A DNA stretch of 64,000 nucleotides from Halomarina oriensis. Its GTDB lineage: Archaea > Halobacteriota > Halobacteria > Halobacteriales > Haloarculaceae. Position 1 is the stretch's first letter. Every line of letters begins with the position of its first letter. The stretch lies in the NCBI RefSeq assembly GCF_009791395.1, contig NZ_WSZK01000015.1, positions 434,001 through 498,000 of the forward strand, given 5' to 3'. The notes beneath the pieces are model-generated. The model saw nothing but the letters and a program-made list of their open reading frames with translations. It had not been told where the DNA came from and ran no database searches. Below are positions 1 to 8,786 of the stretch, in pieces. Made by a program: the position numbers and the translations under genes.

Positions 1-418
<418 letters not shown>

Positions 419-422
<4 letters not shown>

Positions 423-1414
423 GCGACCACGCGGACCGGACGGGCGGCCCGAGTCTCACGGCCGCCCCGACGTGGGAACCGACCTCGTCGGACCCGAACG
501 ACGAGCAGTTCGGCGACGTCGTCCGCTCGCGCGACGGCGACCCGACACCGGCGCTCGCCAGCGCGGACGTGGCGCTCCTCGGCGAACCGTTCGACGAGGC
601 CGTCGTCGGCAGGAGGGGCGCGAGACACGGCCCCGACGCGCTCCGCGAGGCACTCGCGTCGGTCAAGACCCACCACTTCACGAACGGAACGGTCGGCGAG
701 ATGCTCGACCTCGGGGACGTGGCGTTCGACGGCGAGTCCCGACCGGCCGTGAGCGACCTCCAGCGGGCGGTCGAGGACTTCGCACGCCACCTCCACGACA
801 GCGACGCGTTCCCCGTCTTCCTCGGTGGTGACAACTCACTGACCTACCCGAACGTCGCGCCGCTGCTCGACTCGGACAGCGTCGGCGTCCTGAACGTCGA
901 CGCTCACCTCGACGTCCGCGAGGTCCACGACGACCCGACGAGCGGAACGCCGTACCGCCAACTGCTCGAGGACGGACTCGCAGCCTACGCCTGCGTCGGC
1001 GCACGGCACTTCGAGACGACCGGCGAGTACGCCGCGTTCGTCGACGAGCACGACGGCGTCGTGGTGACGAGCGAGGCGGTCGGCAGGAGCCTCGACGACG
1101 CACTCGACCGGGCGCTCGCGGCGATGGGCGGCGTCGACACGCTCTACGTCAGCGTCGACCTGGACGTGCTGGACGCCGCACACGCGCCGGGGGTCAGCGC
1201 CCCGACACCGGGCGGCCTCTCGACCCGCGAACTGTTCGCCCTCCTCCGGCGTATCGGGGCGGACGACCGCCTCGCGGGCTTCGAGGTGGTCGAGTGTGCG
1301 CCGCCGCTAGACCGCGAGGAACTGACCGCCCGCGCCGGGGCACGGGCCATCGCCCACCTGCTCGCGGGACGACGGGACGGGACGCTCGCCGACGCCTCGG
1401 GGGTGGAGCGATGA
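419..1414 (+). CDS. hutG: Formimidoylglutamase (arginase/ureohydrolase family)
   Basis: This enzyme hydrolyses N-formimino-L-glutamate, the product of HutI, to glutamate plus formamide. The 331-residue protein has the ureohydrolase metal motifs in order: GGDNS at about residues 136-140 (usually GGDHS, with His as an Mn ligand), DAHLD at about 161-165, and SVDLDVLD at about 246. The ATG overlaps the hutU stop and its own stop overlaps the hutI ATG, so the genes are translationally coupled. The Asn in the first motif differs from arginases. I read it as a feature of this HutG type, not damage, because the other ligands are intact. Agmatinase is the alternative, but the hut context argues against it. 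Confidence 0.88.
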
Positions 1415-2640
1415 GTTCCTCGACGACGCTCGTCGTCCACGATGCCACGGAGGTGTTCACGAGCGACGACGACGTCATCGAGAACGGTGCGGTGGTCGTC
1501 GAGGACGGCAAAATCGTCGCCGTCGGCCGGAGCGACGAGGTGACCCGTGAGTACCCCGCAGCGAACGCCGACCGGGTCGTCGACGCGTCCGGAAAGGCCG
1601 TCCTGCCGGGGTTCGCCGACTCGCACACCCACGCGCTGTTCGCTGGCGACCGCTCGGACGAGTTCGCCGCGAAGTTACGAGGGAAGGCGTATCAGGACAT
1701 CCTCGCCGAGGGCGGCGGTATCCTGCGAACCGTCCGCGCCGTCCGGGAGGCCAGCGACGAGGAGTTGCTGGCGGCGATGCTCGACCGCCTCGACGCGATG
1801 TGCGCCCACGGGACGACCACCGTCGAGGTGAAGTCGGGCTACGGCCTCGACACCGAGACCGAACTGCGGATGCTCGACGTCCTCGCTCGCGCTGACGACG
1901 CCCACCCGGTCGACGTGGTGCCGACGTTCATGGGCGCGCACGCGATTCCCGAGGGCGGCGACGCCGAGTCCTACACCGAGCAGGTCGTCGACGAACAGCT
2001 ACCGGCAGTGGCCGAGCAGGGCGTCGCGGAGTTCTGTGACGTGTTCTGCGAGGAGGGTGTGTTCTCGGTAGAGCAGTCCCGACGCGTGCTGGAAGCCGGG
2101 ATGGACCACGGCCTCACGCCGAAGGTCCACGCCGAGGAGTTCGTCCACCTGGGCGGAGCGCAACTCGCCGCCGACGTCGGCGCGACGAGCGCCGACCACC
2201 TGCTGCACGCCGACGAGTCGGACGCTCGGGCCGTCGCGGCGGCGGGCGTCGTCCCCGTCTTCCTCCCCGGCACGGCGTTCGGTCTCGGGGCGGAGTACGC
2301 CGACCACGAACCGTTCGTAGAGGCGGGTGCGACCGTCGCCGTCGCCAGCGACTTCAACCCGAACTGCTACGCGCCGAGTATGGCCTTCGCCACCACGCTC
2401 GCCTGCGTCGGGATGGGGATGCCACCCGCAGCGGCCGTCACCGCCGCGACCCGCGGCGGCGCACTGGCGATGGACCGCGAGGACCGCGGGACGCTCGCGC
2501 CGGGCCAGCGCGGCGACCTGCTCGTCGTCGACGCCCCCTCGCACGTCCACGTCCCCTATCGGTTCGGGCAGAACGTCGTCGAGACGGTCGTGAAAGACGG
2601 CAGGGTGGTCGCGGAGGACGAGGTGGTCCAGCGTGAGTGA
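1411..2640 (+). CDS. hutI: Imidazolonepropionase
   Basis: This enzyme opens the imidazolone ring to give N-formimino-L-glutamate. The 409-residue protein belongs to the amidohydrolase superfamily: an N-terminal small beta domain, then the metal-binding SHTH at about residue 71, and a C-terminal stretch ([14 protein letters not shown]) typical of the family. I chose the ATG at 1411, which overlaps the hutG stop. The open frame continues upstream to 1294, but those residues are Arg-rich antisense-like filler. The length matches bacterial HutI of about 400 residues. The 3' end overlaps hutH. Confidence 0.92.
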   Translation: MSSSTTLVVHDATEVFTSDDDVIENGAVVVEDGKIVAVGRSDEVTREYPAANADRVVDASGKAVLPGFADSHTHALFAGDRSDEFAAKLRGKAYQDILAEGGGILRTVRAVREASDEELLAAMLDRLDAMCAHGTTTVEVKSGYGLDTETELRMLDVLARADDAHPVDVVPTFMGAHAIPEGGDAESYTEQVVDEQLPAVAEQGVAEFCDVFCEEGVFSVEQSRRVLEAGMDHGLTPKVHAEEFVHLGGAQLAADVGATSADHLLHADESDARAVAAAGVVPVFLPGTAFGLGAEYADHEPFVEAGATVAVASDFNPNCYAPSMAFATTLACVGMGMPPAAAVTAATRGGALAMDREDRGTLAPGQRGDLLVVDAPSHVHVPYRFGQNVVETVVKDGRVVAEDEVVQRE

Positions 2641-4243
2641 CGCCGCCGGGCCGACCCCGGTCGAACTCGACGGCGAGACGCTCACTCCCGAGGACGTGGT
2701 GAGAGTCGCCCGCCACGACGCGCCGGTGACCGTCACCGAGGAGGCCCGCCAGCGCGTCCGTGAGGCCCGCGAACGCGTCGAGAGCATCGCCGAGAGCGGC
2801 GAGGCGGTCTACGGCATCAACACGGGGTTCGGCGAGTTGGTAGACACCCGCATCCCCCCCGAACAGGTCGACGAACTCCAGACGAACCTGATTCGGAGCC
2901 ACGCCGCCGGTGCGGGCCGCGAACTCACCCGCGAGGAAGTGCGAGCGCTGATGGTCACCCGCATCAACGCGCTCGTCAAGGGCTACTCGGGCGTTCGAGA
3001 GGTGGTCGTCGACCACCTCGTGACGCTGCTGAACGAGCGCGTCCACCCCGTCGTGAAGTCACGGGGGAGTCTCGGGGCGAGCGGTGACCTCGCGCCGCTG
3101 GCGCACATGGCGCTCGTCCTGCTGGGCGAGGGCGAGGCGACCGTCGAACCGACGAACGGCGACGATGCACTCACCGAACGCGTCACCGGCACAGAGGCGC
3201 TGGAACGGGTGGGCCGCGACCCGCTCACCCTCCGGGCGAAAGAGGGTCTCGCGCTCATCAACGGGACACAGTTGACGGTCGGTCTGGCCGCGTTGCTGGT
3301 CGTCGACGCCGAGCGGCTCTGCGAGGCCGCCGACGCCGCCGGGGCGCTCACCGTCGAGGTGACGATGGGCACCACCGCCGCCTGCGACGCCGCCATCCAG
3401 CGCGTCCGTCCACACGCCGGGCAGACCGTCAGCGCGAGTCGCGTCAAAGCCCACTGCGAGGGGAGCGACGTCGTCGAGTCCCACCGCAACTGCGACCGGG
3501 TGCAGGACGCCTACTCGTTGCGCTGCCTGCCGCAGGTCCACGGCGCGGTCCGCGATTCGGTGGCCCACCTCCGGGAGGCCGTCGAAGTCGAGTTGAACAG
3601 CGCGACGGACAACCCGCTGGTCTTCCCCGTCGGAGAGGTCGACCGCCGGGCGTCGGGAACCGACGCTGCCGACGTCGTCTCGGGCGGGAACTTCCACGGC
3701 GAACCGCTCGCACTCCGCCTCGACTACCTCGTGAGCGCGCTGACCGAACTCGCCGCCATCGCCGAGCGCCGAACCGACCGGATGCTCAACCCGAACGTCC
3801 AGGAGCCACACCTCCCGCCGTTCCTGACCCCGGAGAGCGGCGTCCGCTCGGGCTACATGATCGCGCAGTACACCGCCGCCTCGCTCGTCTCGGAGTGCCG
3901 CGCGGTGGGGCGGACCGCGACGGACAACACCCCGGTCAGCGGGAACCAGGAGGACCACGTCTCGATGTCCGCGACGGCGGCCCACGCCGCCCGCCGGACG
4001 CTCCGCAACGCGCGGCAGGTCGTCGCCGTCGAACTGCTCTGTGGGGCGCAGGCCGCCGATTTCGTCGACTCCGGGTTGGCGCACGGCGTCGGGACCGGTG
4101 CGACCTACCGAGCGGTTCGGGAGGTCGTTCCACCGCTGGACGAGGACCGCCCGCTCGCGCCGGAGATGGAGGCGGTCGATTCGCTGGTGGCGACCGGTGC
4201 GCTCCAGCAGGCGCTCGACGGTGCGATAGAAAAGACGGAGTGA
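2633..4243 (+). CDS. hutH: Histidine ammonia-lyase
   Basis: This enzyme deaminates L-histidine to urocanate, the first step of the pathway, although it is last in the operon. The 536-residue protein contains GASGDLAPL at about residues 148-156. The Ala-Ser-Gly there cyclises into the MIO electrophile. SGNQEDHVSM further on is the conserved C-terminal active-site segment. It starts with GTG at 2633 inside the hutI 3' end. The last 12 codons and the stop are repeated almost exactly at 6519-6557, downstream of an inserted gene block. The lengthened family size (about 510 in bacteria) is otherwise normal. Confidence 0.95.
   Translation: MSDAAGPTPVELDGETLTPEDVVRVARHDAPVTVTEEARQRVREARERVESIAESGEAVYGINTGFGELVDTRIPPEQVDELQTNLIRSHAAGAGRELTREEVRALMVTRINALVKGYSGVREVVVDHLVTLLNERVHPVVKSRGSLGASGDLAPLAHMALVLLGEGEATVEPTNGDDALTERVTGTEALERVGRDPLTLRAKEGLALINGTQLTVGLAALLVVDAERLCEAADAAGALTVEVTMGTTAACDAAIQRVRPHAGQTVSASRVKAHCEGSDVVESHRNCDRVQDAYSLRCLPQVHGAVRDSVAHLREAVEVELNSATDNPLVFPVGEVDRRASGTDAADVVSGGNFHGEPLALRLDYLVSALTELAAIAERRTDRMLNPNVQEPHLPPFLTPESGVRSGYMIAQYTAASLVSECRAVGRTATDNTPVSGNQEDHVSMSATAAHAARRTLRNARQVVAVELLCGAQAADFVDSGLAHGVGTGATYRAVREVVPPLDEDRPLAPEMEAVDSLVATGALQQALDGAIEKTE
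4205..4241 (+). repeat. Left 37-bp direct repeat (hutH 3' end)
   Basis: These 37 bases, ending at the first base of the hutH stop codon, recur without mismatch at 6519-6555. One base later the copies differ (TGA here, TAA at the right copy), and then match for two more bases. Position at a gene 3' end and flanking of foreign-looking genes are what an attachment-site duplication would give. Confidence 0.9.
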
Positions 4244-4411
4244 GGGGGTCAATAGCTCACAGTTCGACAGCTTCGGTTGGCCTCCGCTGCCTCGGTTCTG
4301 AGACGCAGAGCGTGGGTCTATCAGTGGCACGTAGACTTGAGACAATCTGAGTTGGTCTCATCACACCGACTCGGGAAAAAGACTACAAATGAGAACTCTA
4401 ATTTGAGTGAT

Positions 4412-4750
4412 GTGAACCTCGCATACCTGCTCGGGTTTGGTCTGCTTGTCGCACTACCAGTCGGCGCATTCGTATACCGAGATTCGGCATTGTTTGATGG
4501 AAAAGGCCGACTCCCGTGGGCACTGGGAGCGGCCCTCGTCACAGGAGTCGGGGCAGCACTGTCGTTCGCTTACTCCAGCCAGTTGGTCTTCGCCGCAACT
4601 CGCATCATTCGAGGTGAGGCCGGTGTCACGAATCCGTGGACGGTTCCGTTCACCTACGTGATGCTGACTGCGGTCGTCGTCGTCCTGACCATTATCGGCT
4701 ATTGGTTCGGTGTCCGTGCGACCACGACGCGAAGAAGAGACGCTGCGTAG
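4412..4750 (+). CDS. Small membrane protein, function unknown
   Basis: I read this from the GTG at 4412, giving about 112 residues. The frame is open upstream to 4277 but that part is not membrane-like. Three hydrophobic helices are visible: near the N-terminus (LAYLLGFGLLVALPVGAFVY), in the middle (LGAALVTGVGAALSFAY) and near the C-terminus (VMLTAVVVVLTIIGYWFGV), then a short Arg-rich tail. The TTG at 4403 is an alternative start. It is the first gene inside the repeat-bounded island and has more AT-rich codons than the hut genes. I do not recognise a family. Confidence 0.6.
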   Translation: MNLAYLLGFGLLVALPVGAFVYRDSALFDGKGRLPWALGAALVTGVGAALSFAYSSQLVFAATRIIRGEAGVTNPWTVPFTYVMLTAVVVVLTIIGYWFGVRATTTRRRDAA

Positions 4751-4874
4751 TCTGGTGTGTTGGGTACGGAGATGACTACCTAACCAGTATTCTGATTCTG
4801 CTCCCGCGATACACTCGCGGTACGCATCTGGCAACCACCACACGCATCCACCAACGGAGTGGCAACGTTTACCC

Positions 4875-4890
4875 AGTAGAGAATTCTACT
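4875..4890. promoter_or_regulatory. Inverted repeat just upstream of vapB (probable autoregulatory operator)
   Basis: AGTAGA-GAAT-TCTACT is a perfect 6-bp inverted repeat with a 4-base spacer, ending 6 bases before the vapB ATG. VapB-type antitoxins usually bind such a palindrome at their own promoter, with VapC as co-repressor. The placement fits that role; binding itself is inferred. Confidence 0.5.
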
Positions 4891-4896
4891 AGAAGT

Positions 4897-5172
4897 ATGG
4901 CGACCTCCGTGAAGATGGACGAGGACACGAAGTCCCGTCTCGAACGGTTACAGGCCGAAATTCGACTACAGACCGGCGAGCGCGTCACCCAACAGGCGAT
5001 TCTGGCTCGACTCGTCGAGCGTGCCTTCGAGTCGAAAGCCGACCTCGTCGACTCGTTCCGCGAGGAGCGCGTCCCCCTCGACGACGAGGAGCGAGCGCGC
5101 TTCCACGAGGGGACGGTCTCGTCGGGGAAGACGACGACCGAAGCGGACGTCGACGACGTGCTCTACGGATGA
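4897..5172 (+). CDS. vapB: VapB-type antitoxin
   Basis: This 91-residue protein should bind and neutralise the PIN toxin encoded immediately downstream. The N-terminal half (MATSVKMDEDTKSRLERL and the following helices) looks like a ribbon-helix-helix DNA-binding domain. The acidic C-terminal half would wrap the toxin. I chose ATG 4897 because upstream residues are not conserved-looking and the operator-like palindrome lies directly before it. Its stop overlaps the vapC start by four bases, the usual antitoxin-toxin coupling. Confidence 0.8.
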   Translation: MATSVKMDEDTKSRLERLQAEIRLQTGERVTQQAILARLVERAFESKADLVDSFREERVPLDDEERARFHEGTVSSGKTTTEADVDDVLYG

Positions 5173-5597
5173 GCGTCTTCGTCGACACGGGCGTGTTCTA
5201 CGCCCACCACGACACGGACGCGGCCAGACACGACGACGCCGTGGCCGCGTTCGACCGACTGCTCGAGGGGACGTATGGACAGCCGTACACGAGCGACTAC
5301 GTCCTCGACGAGACGGTCACGCTCACTCGCAGCCGAACCGGGTCACACGACGCAGCGGACATCGTCGCCCGTCGTATCCTCGGCGAAGAGTCGTTCCCCC
5401 GCGTGTTCGACGTCCTCAACGTCGGCCCCGATGTGGTTCGCGGGGCGCTGGAGACGTTCCGCCGGTACGACGACCACGACCTCAGCTTCACCGACGCGAC
5501 CATCGTCCGCCAGTGCGAAACGAGGGGTATCGACACCGTGTTGAGTTTCGATTCGGATTTCGACGGTCTGGTCACGCGTACAGTTCCCGGCGAGTAA
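5169..5597 (+). CDS. vapC: VapC-type PIN-domain toxin (ribonuclease)
   Basis: This is a 142-residue PIN nuclease. The acidic metal-binding residues are visible: Asp6 (FVDTG), Glu48 (VLDE), Asp109 (SFTDA) and Asp128/Asp130 (SFDSD). All expected catalytic positions are present, so it should be active. VapC toxins cut RNA, often tRNA or the sarcin-ricin loop, when released from VapB. It overlaps vapB and sits inside the repeat-bounded island, where an addiction module would help retain the DNA. Confidence 0.85.
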   Translation: MSVFVDTGVFYAHHDTDAARHDDAVAAFDRLLEGTYGQPYTSDYVLDETVTLTRSRTGSHDAADIVARRILGEESFPRVFDVLNVGPDVVRGALETFRRYDDHDLSFTDATIVRQCETRGIDTVLSFDSDFDGLVTRTVPGE

Positions 5598-5721
5598 CCG
5601 CCGGTCGGCCACCTCCGCGTCACGACTGCACGATGCCGTCGACCCGGTAGTCGAGGACTCGCCCGTGGGATACGCTGATGGCACCCACCCTCGTTACACC
5701 GTTCACACCTCGTGTCGCTCC

Positions 5722-6483
5722 ATGACGGACCTCAACCGATACACGGCGGAGTTGGCGGCATCGTACCGGACTGCTCACGAGCGGACCGACGTTGGTGACG
5801 AGTCCTTCTATCTCGACTGCGCGACAAACACCGACGGACGAGTACTCGAAGCCGCGTGCGGGACCGGGCGACTCTACCTCGAACTGCTCGACGAGGGCGT
5901 TGACGCGGATGGCTTCGACGTGTCCCGACCGATGCTCGAACTGCTCCAAGAACGCGCGGCGACGATGGGAGTACAGCCGACGGTCTGGCAAGCCGACCTC
6001 CGAACGGTCGGCACGGCGTCGGCGTACGACCTCGTCATCGTCCCGTACAACTCGTTCTGTAACCTGACGACGGTCGACGACCAGTTGGCAGCACTCGACG
6101 CGCTCCACGCCGCGTTGAACCCCGGCGGCCGGCTCGTCTTCGACGTCTACGTCCCGCAGTACGACGTCATCGCCGACGCCTTCGGCGAGTGGCACTCCGA
6201 ACGCGAGTTCGAACACGACGGGCGCACGCTCTACAGTCGAACGCGAACGACGATCGAGAGTCAGGTCGACCAGACGTACCGCTGCGAACACGAGATTCGG
6301 GACACGGACGGCGACGAGGTCGCACGCGAGGAGTTCGTGCTGGCACACCTCCCGCCCCAGCAAGTCGAGTTGCTGGCCCGGCACTCGCCGTTCGAGCAGT
6401 GGTCGGTCGATGGGGGGTTCGACGGTGATGGACTCGACGATGGTGATGGTGTCCAACTGTGGCGGCTTCGAAAGGCTGCGTAA
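5722..6483 (+). CDS. Class I SAM-dependent methyltransferase
   Basis: This 253-residue protein has a Rossmann methyltransferase core. Motif I is VLEAACGTGRLYLEL, followed by an acidic motif II region (ADGFDVSRPML), a DLVIVPYNSF motif IV region and PGGRLVFDV as motif VI. I chose ATG 5722 because the first 19 residues of the longer frame look untranslated. The substrate cannot be told from sequence. It is the last gene before the right repeat; its base composition is closer to the host than that of the first island gene. Confidence 0.8.
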   Translation: MTDLNRYTAELAASYRTAHERTDVGDESFYLDCATNTDGRVLEAACGTGRLYLELLDEGVDADGFDVSRPMLELLQERAATMGVQPTVWQADLRTVGTASAYDLVIVPYNSFCNLTTVDDQLAALDALHAALNPGGRLVFDVYVPQYDVIADAFGEWHSEREFEHDGRTLYSRTRTTIESQVDQTYRCEHEIRDTDGDEVAREEFVLAHLPPQQVELLARHSPFEQWSVDGGFDGDGLDDGDGVQLWRLRKAA

Positions 6484-6518
6484 CACACCGGAGGAGTTTG
6501 GCGAGAGCTGAAGCGAGA

Positions 6519-6555
6519 CAGCAGGCGCTCGACGGTGCGATAGAAAAGACGGAGT
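6519..6555 (+). repeat. Right 37-bp direct repeat (second copy of hutH 3' end)
   Basis: This is an exact copy of 4205-4241, here not attached to any hutH reading frame. The following bases give a TAA stop in the same register instead of TGA. It is followed by about 25 bases and then the end of the RPA-associated gene on the other strand, so hutH and the RPA operon were probably direct convergent neighbours before the insertion. Confidence 0.9.
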
Positions 6556-6582
6556 AAGATTCGACGGTGCGATTCGAGAGCG

Positions 6583-7206
6583 TTACGCCGACGGTTGCGC
6601 TTCGGCTTCTGCCTCTTCCTCGTCCAGTTCTTCGAGCGCGCCGAGTGCGGCACGACGGTACTGGTCGAGGGTCAGCGTGCCCTCCTCGTCGGCGTAGTGT
6701 TCGCGGGCCATCGAGACGTACTCGTTCTGCGTGGCCTCGTCGCTCTCGACCGCTTGGATGCGTTCGAGCGTCCGCGTCGCCGTCTCGACGACCCAGCGGT
6801 CACGGGTGTCGGCGTCGACGGCGGTGACGGACTCCGGACGGAGCGAGACGTTGATCTCGCCGTCGTCGGTCTCGAAGGTGCGGGGCTTGCCCGCGACGGC
6901 GACGTAGACCGGCGGTTCGGCTTCACGGAGGAAGCTCGCGGCTTCCGGCTGGTACTGGCCGGCGTACATGAAGAACGTCCCCGAGGGGTCGACGACGCGA
7001 CCCTGCCAGTACTCCGAGTCCGAGCCGACGTCCTCGGTTTCCGTCAGGGTACCGACGACGAACACGCGGTTGGCGCGTTCGCCGGTCGGGAGCAGCGCGT
7101 AGACGGGCGCGCGCTCCTCGTCGGACTCTTTGAACGTGTACTGGGCGTCATTGAACTCGGTGGCGAAGACCCGTCGGGCGACTTCGCGGGTGGGTGCTCC
7201 GGACAT
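6583..7206 (-). CDS. RPA-associated protein (Rpap)
   Basis: This 207-residue protein belongs to the archaeal family encoded beside single-stranded DNA-binding RPA and known to work with it in DNA replication and repair in haloarchaea. The N-terminal two thirds (VFVVGTLTETEDVG, WQGRVVDPSGTFFMYAGQY) look like an OB fold. The C-terminus is helical and very acidic, ending in a Glu/Ala-rich tail. Its ATG follows the RPA stop codon with no gap, so both are read from one transcript. Confidence 0.85.
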   Translation of the reverse strand: MSGAPTREVARRVFATEFNDAQYTFKESDEERAPVYALLPTGERANRVFVVGTLTETEDVGSDSEYWQGRVVDPSGTFFMYAGQYQPEAASFLREAEPPVYVAVAGKPRTFETDDGEINVSLRPESVTAVDADTRDRWVVETATRTLERIQAVESDEATQNEYVSMAREHYADEEGTLTLDQYRRAALGALEELDEEEAEAEAQPSA

Positions 7207-8142
7207 CTACATCGACCTCGCTTTGATGAGCGCGTCGCCAGCATCGACCGGCCCGAGGCGCTCGAACTCGTCGGCCAGCACGTAGCGACCGAAGGTGGGG
7301 CCGCGAACGCGGTAGTACAGACCGAGAATCTCGGCTTTCATCTCGTCGGCGACGACGCTCGTGTCGAGGGCGTCCATCGCCATCCCCTTCGCCTCCTCCA
7401 GTTCGACGCCGGTCAGTTCCTCGGTCGCCTCCTGGTCGAAGATGACCTCGTGGACCGACTCGCCGTCGTCGAGGACGGCCTTGATGCGCAGGTCGAACTC
7501 GCCGTCGACCTCGCCGTGTTCGCTACAGCGCCCGTTCTGGAGGACGCGGGTGCAGTCCTCCTCGGGACAGCGCTTGATGAGTCCCGACCCGCGCTGGACG
7601 TCGATGAGCGCGCCCTCGACCTCCGTCGAGTCGTCGCCCACCTCGACGTCCTCGTCGAGTTCCTGGATGCTCGTCGTGCGGTTGAGTTTCACCGAGTAGC
7701 GACCCTCGTACTCGTCGGTGACGACGTTGCCGAGGCTGTAGGACGTACCCTCTTCGAGTTTCGGCAGGTCGCTCGTCTGGAAGGAGACGAACTTGATGGT
7801 GCCCGACTCGTCGCCGAGTAGACCGACCTGCGAGATGGCGTCGCTGCGGGGTTCCCAGAGGTCGACCAACTTGACCCGGAGGTCGACCCACTGCTCGTCC
7901 CGGTCGATGTCCGCGGCCTGAACGAGTTCGTTGCCGCCGCCACCACCGCCGCCGAGTTCGTCACGGTCCATGCCCGCTTCGTCGAGGTAGCTCGACACGA
8001 TAGAGCGCCGTGCCTCCTCGGCGGGGACCTTGTACTCGTCGACGAGCGTCTCCAGTCGCTCCTCGATCTCCTCGACCGACACGTCGAGCGTGTCGGCAAA
8101 CTGCGCGTGAATGTCTTCCGCGTGCTGTCGTAGATCAGCCAT
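7207..8142 (-). CDS. Replication protein A, single-stranded DNA-binding subunit
   Basis: This 311-residue protein coats single-stranded DNA during replication, recombination and repair. After a helical N-terminal segment comes a Gly-rich linker near residue 70, then an OB fold (LRVKLVDLWEPRS, GLLGDESGTIKFVSF), a second beta-rich region, and a zinc-ribbon-like CPEEDC...CSEHG. It starts at the ATG at 8142. The frame runs on to 8427, but upstream residues are Pro/Arg-rich filler. The neighbour is its Rpap partner. This corresponds to the haloarchaeal rpa3-type operon. Confidence 0.85.
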   Translation of the reverse strand: MADLRQHAEDIHAQFADTLDVSVEEIEERLETLVDEYKVPAEEARRSIVSSYLDEAGMDRDELGGGGGGGNELVQAADIDRDEQWVDLRVKLVDLWEPRSDAISQVGLLGDESGTIKFVSFQTSDLPKLEEGTSYSLGNVVTDEYEGRYSVKLNRTTSIQELDEDVEVGDDSTEVEGALIDVQRGSGLIKRCPEEDCTRVLQNGRCSEHGEVDGEFDLRIKAVLDDGESVHEVIFDQEATEELTGVELEEAKGMAMDALDTSVVADEMKAEILGLYYRVRGPTFGRYVLADEFERLGPVDAGDALIKARSM

Positions 8143-8419
8143 TGGTTGCTCCGTCTCCGCGTGTGTTCGGTGGGAGACGTACGCCGCTTGGTTCTTGCCG
8201 GTAATTAAAGCCTCGCTAGCGGGGTGAAAGTGAAAATTCCGGACGGAGACGTGACCGAGACCGTCCGATTGCCCGGAGCCGTCGTCGGGAGCGACACTGC
8301 CGAGGTGGAGCGGACGAGTCGGACGGGTCCGGGCCGGAACGGGCGGCGGGACGACCGACGGTCGGAGTCGAACCGTCACACCCGACGAGACTTTGGGGGT
8401 TCGTGCCGTGATGTAGCGT

Positions 8420-8713
8420 ATGAGCAACCGCCGTCGACTGGAGTTCCTCCTCCGGTCGAAGTTCCGCGAGGCGGGCCGGCAGGTCGGGGCGGCGAAACAC
8501 GCCTACGACACCGCCCGCGAGGCGACCGCGGCCGACCTCGACGTCGACGACGACGGGAAGGTCCGCATCGTCTGCCGGCGCTACGCCGAGAAGCGTGCCG
8601 TGGACCTCGACAAGGGCTTTCGACCGGACTGTTTCGACCCCGACCACCAGGACTGCGTCGGCTGTGTCGAGGACATCCGCGAGGGGCGCATCCAGACCTG
8701 GGACGACGACTGA
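8420..8713 (+). CDS. Conserved haloarchaeal protein, function unknown
   Basis: This 97-residue protein has a basic N-terminus (MSNRRRLEFLLRSKFREAG), a helical middle, and a C-terminal CFDPDHQDCVGC cluster that could bind a metal through three Cys and one His. It diverges from the RPA operon across a 277-base gap and probably has its own promoter there. I recognise the type as a small conserved protein of halophilic archaea but know of no function. Confidence 0.7.
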   Translation: MSNRRRLEFLLRSKFREAGRQVGAAKHAYDTAREATAADLDVDDDGKVRIVCRRYAEKRAVDLDKGFRPDCFDPDHQDCVGCVEDIREGRIQTWDDD

Positions 8714-8786
8714 GCGCGACCGCACCCCGTGACGGTCCCCCGAGTGGAGCCATACCGATTAGTCCCGCCGCGTCGAAGGCCGTCCC

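Larger units (their letters stand above)
4242..6555. mobile_element. Small integrated island carrying VapBC, bounded by hutH 3'-end repeats
   Basis: About 2.3 kb lies between the two copies of the hutH 3' end. It holds a small membrane protein, a VapB/VapC pair and a SAM-dependent methyltransferase, none related to the hut or RPA operons on either side. The first 600 bases are visibly less GC-rich than the flanks. No integrase or transposase is present, so it would be a remnant, a cassette moved in trans, or the product of a recombination that duplicated the hutH end. The repeat is seen directly; mobility is inferred. Confidence 0.6.

Noticed and set aside
6595-7821. Long plus-strand frame of 408 codons opposite the RPA genes
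   Set aside because: It is antisense to two clearly conserved genes and has the Val/Asp/Arg-rich composition typical of the reverse strand in GC-rich haloarchaeal DNA.
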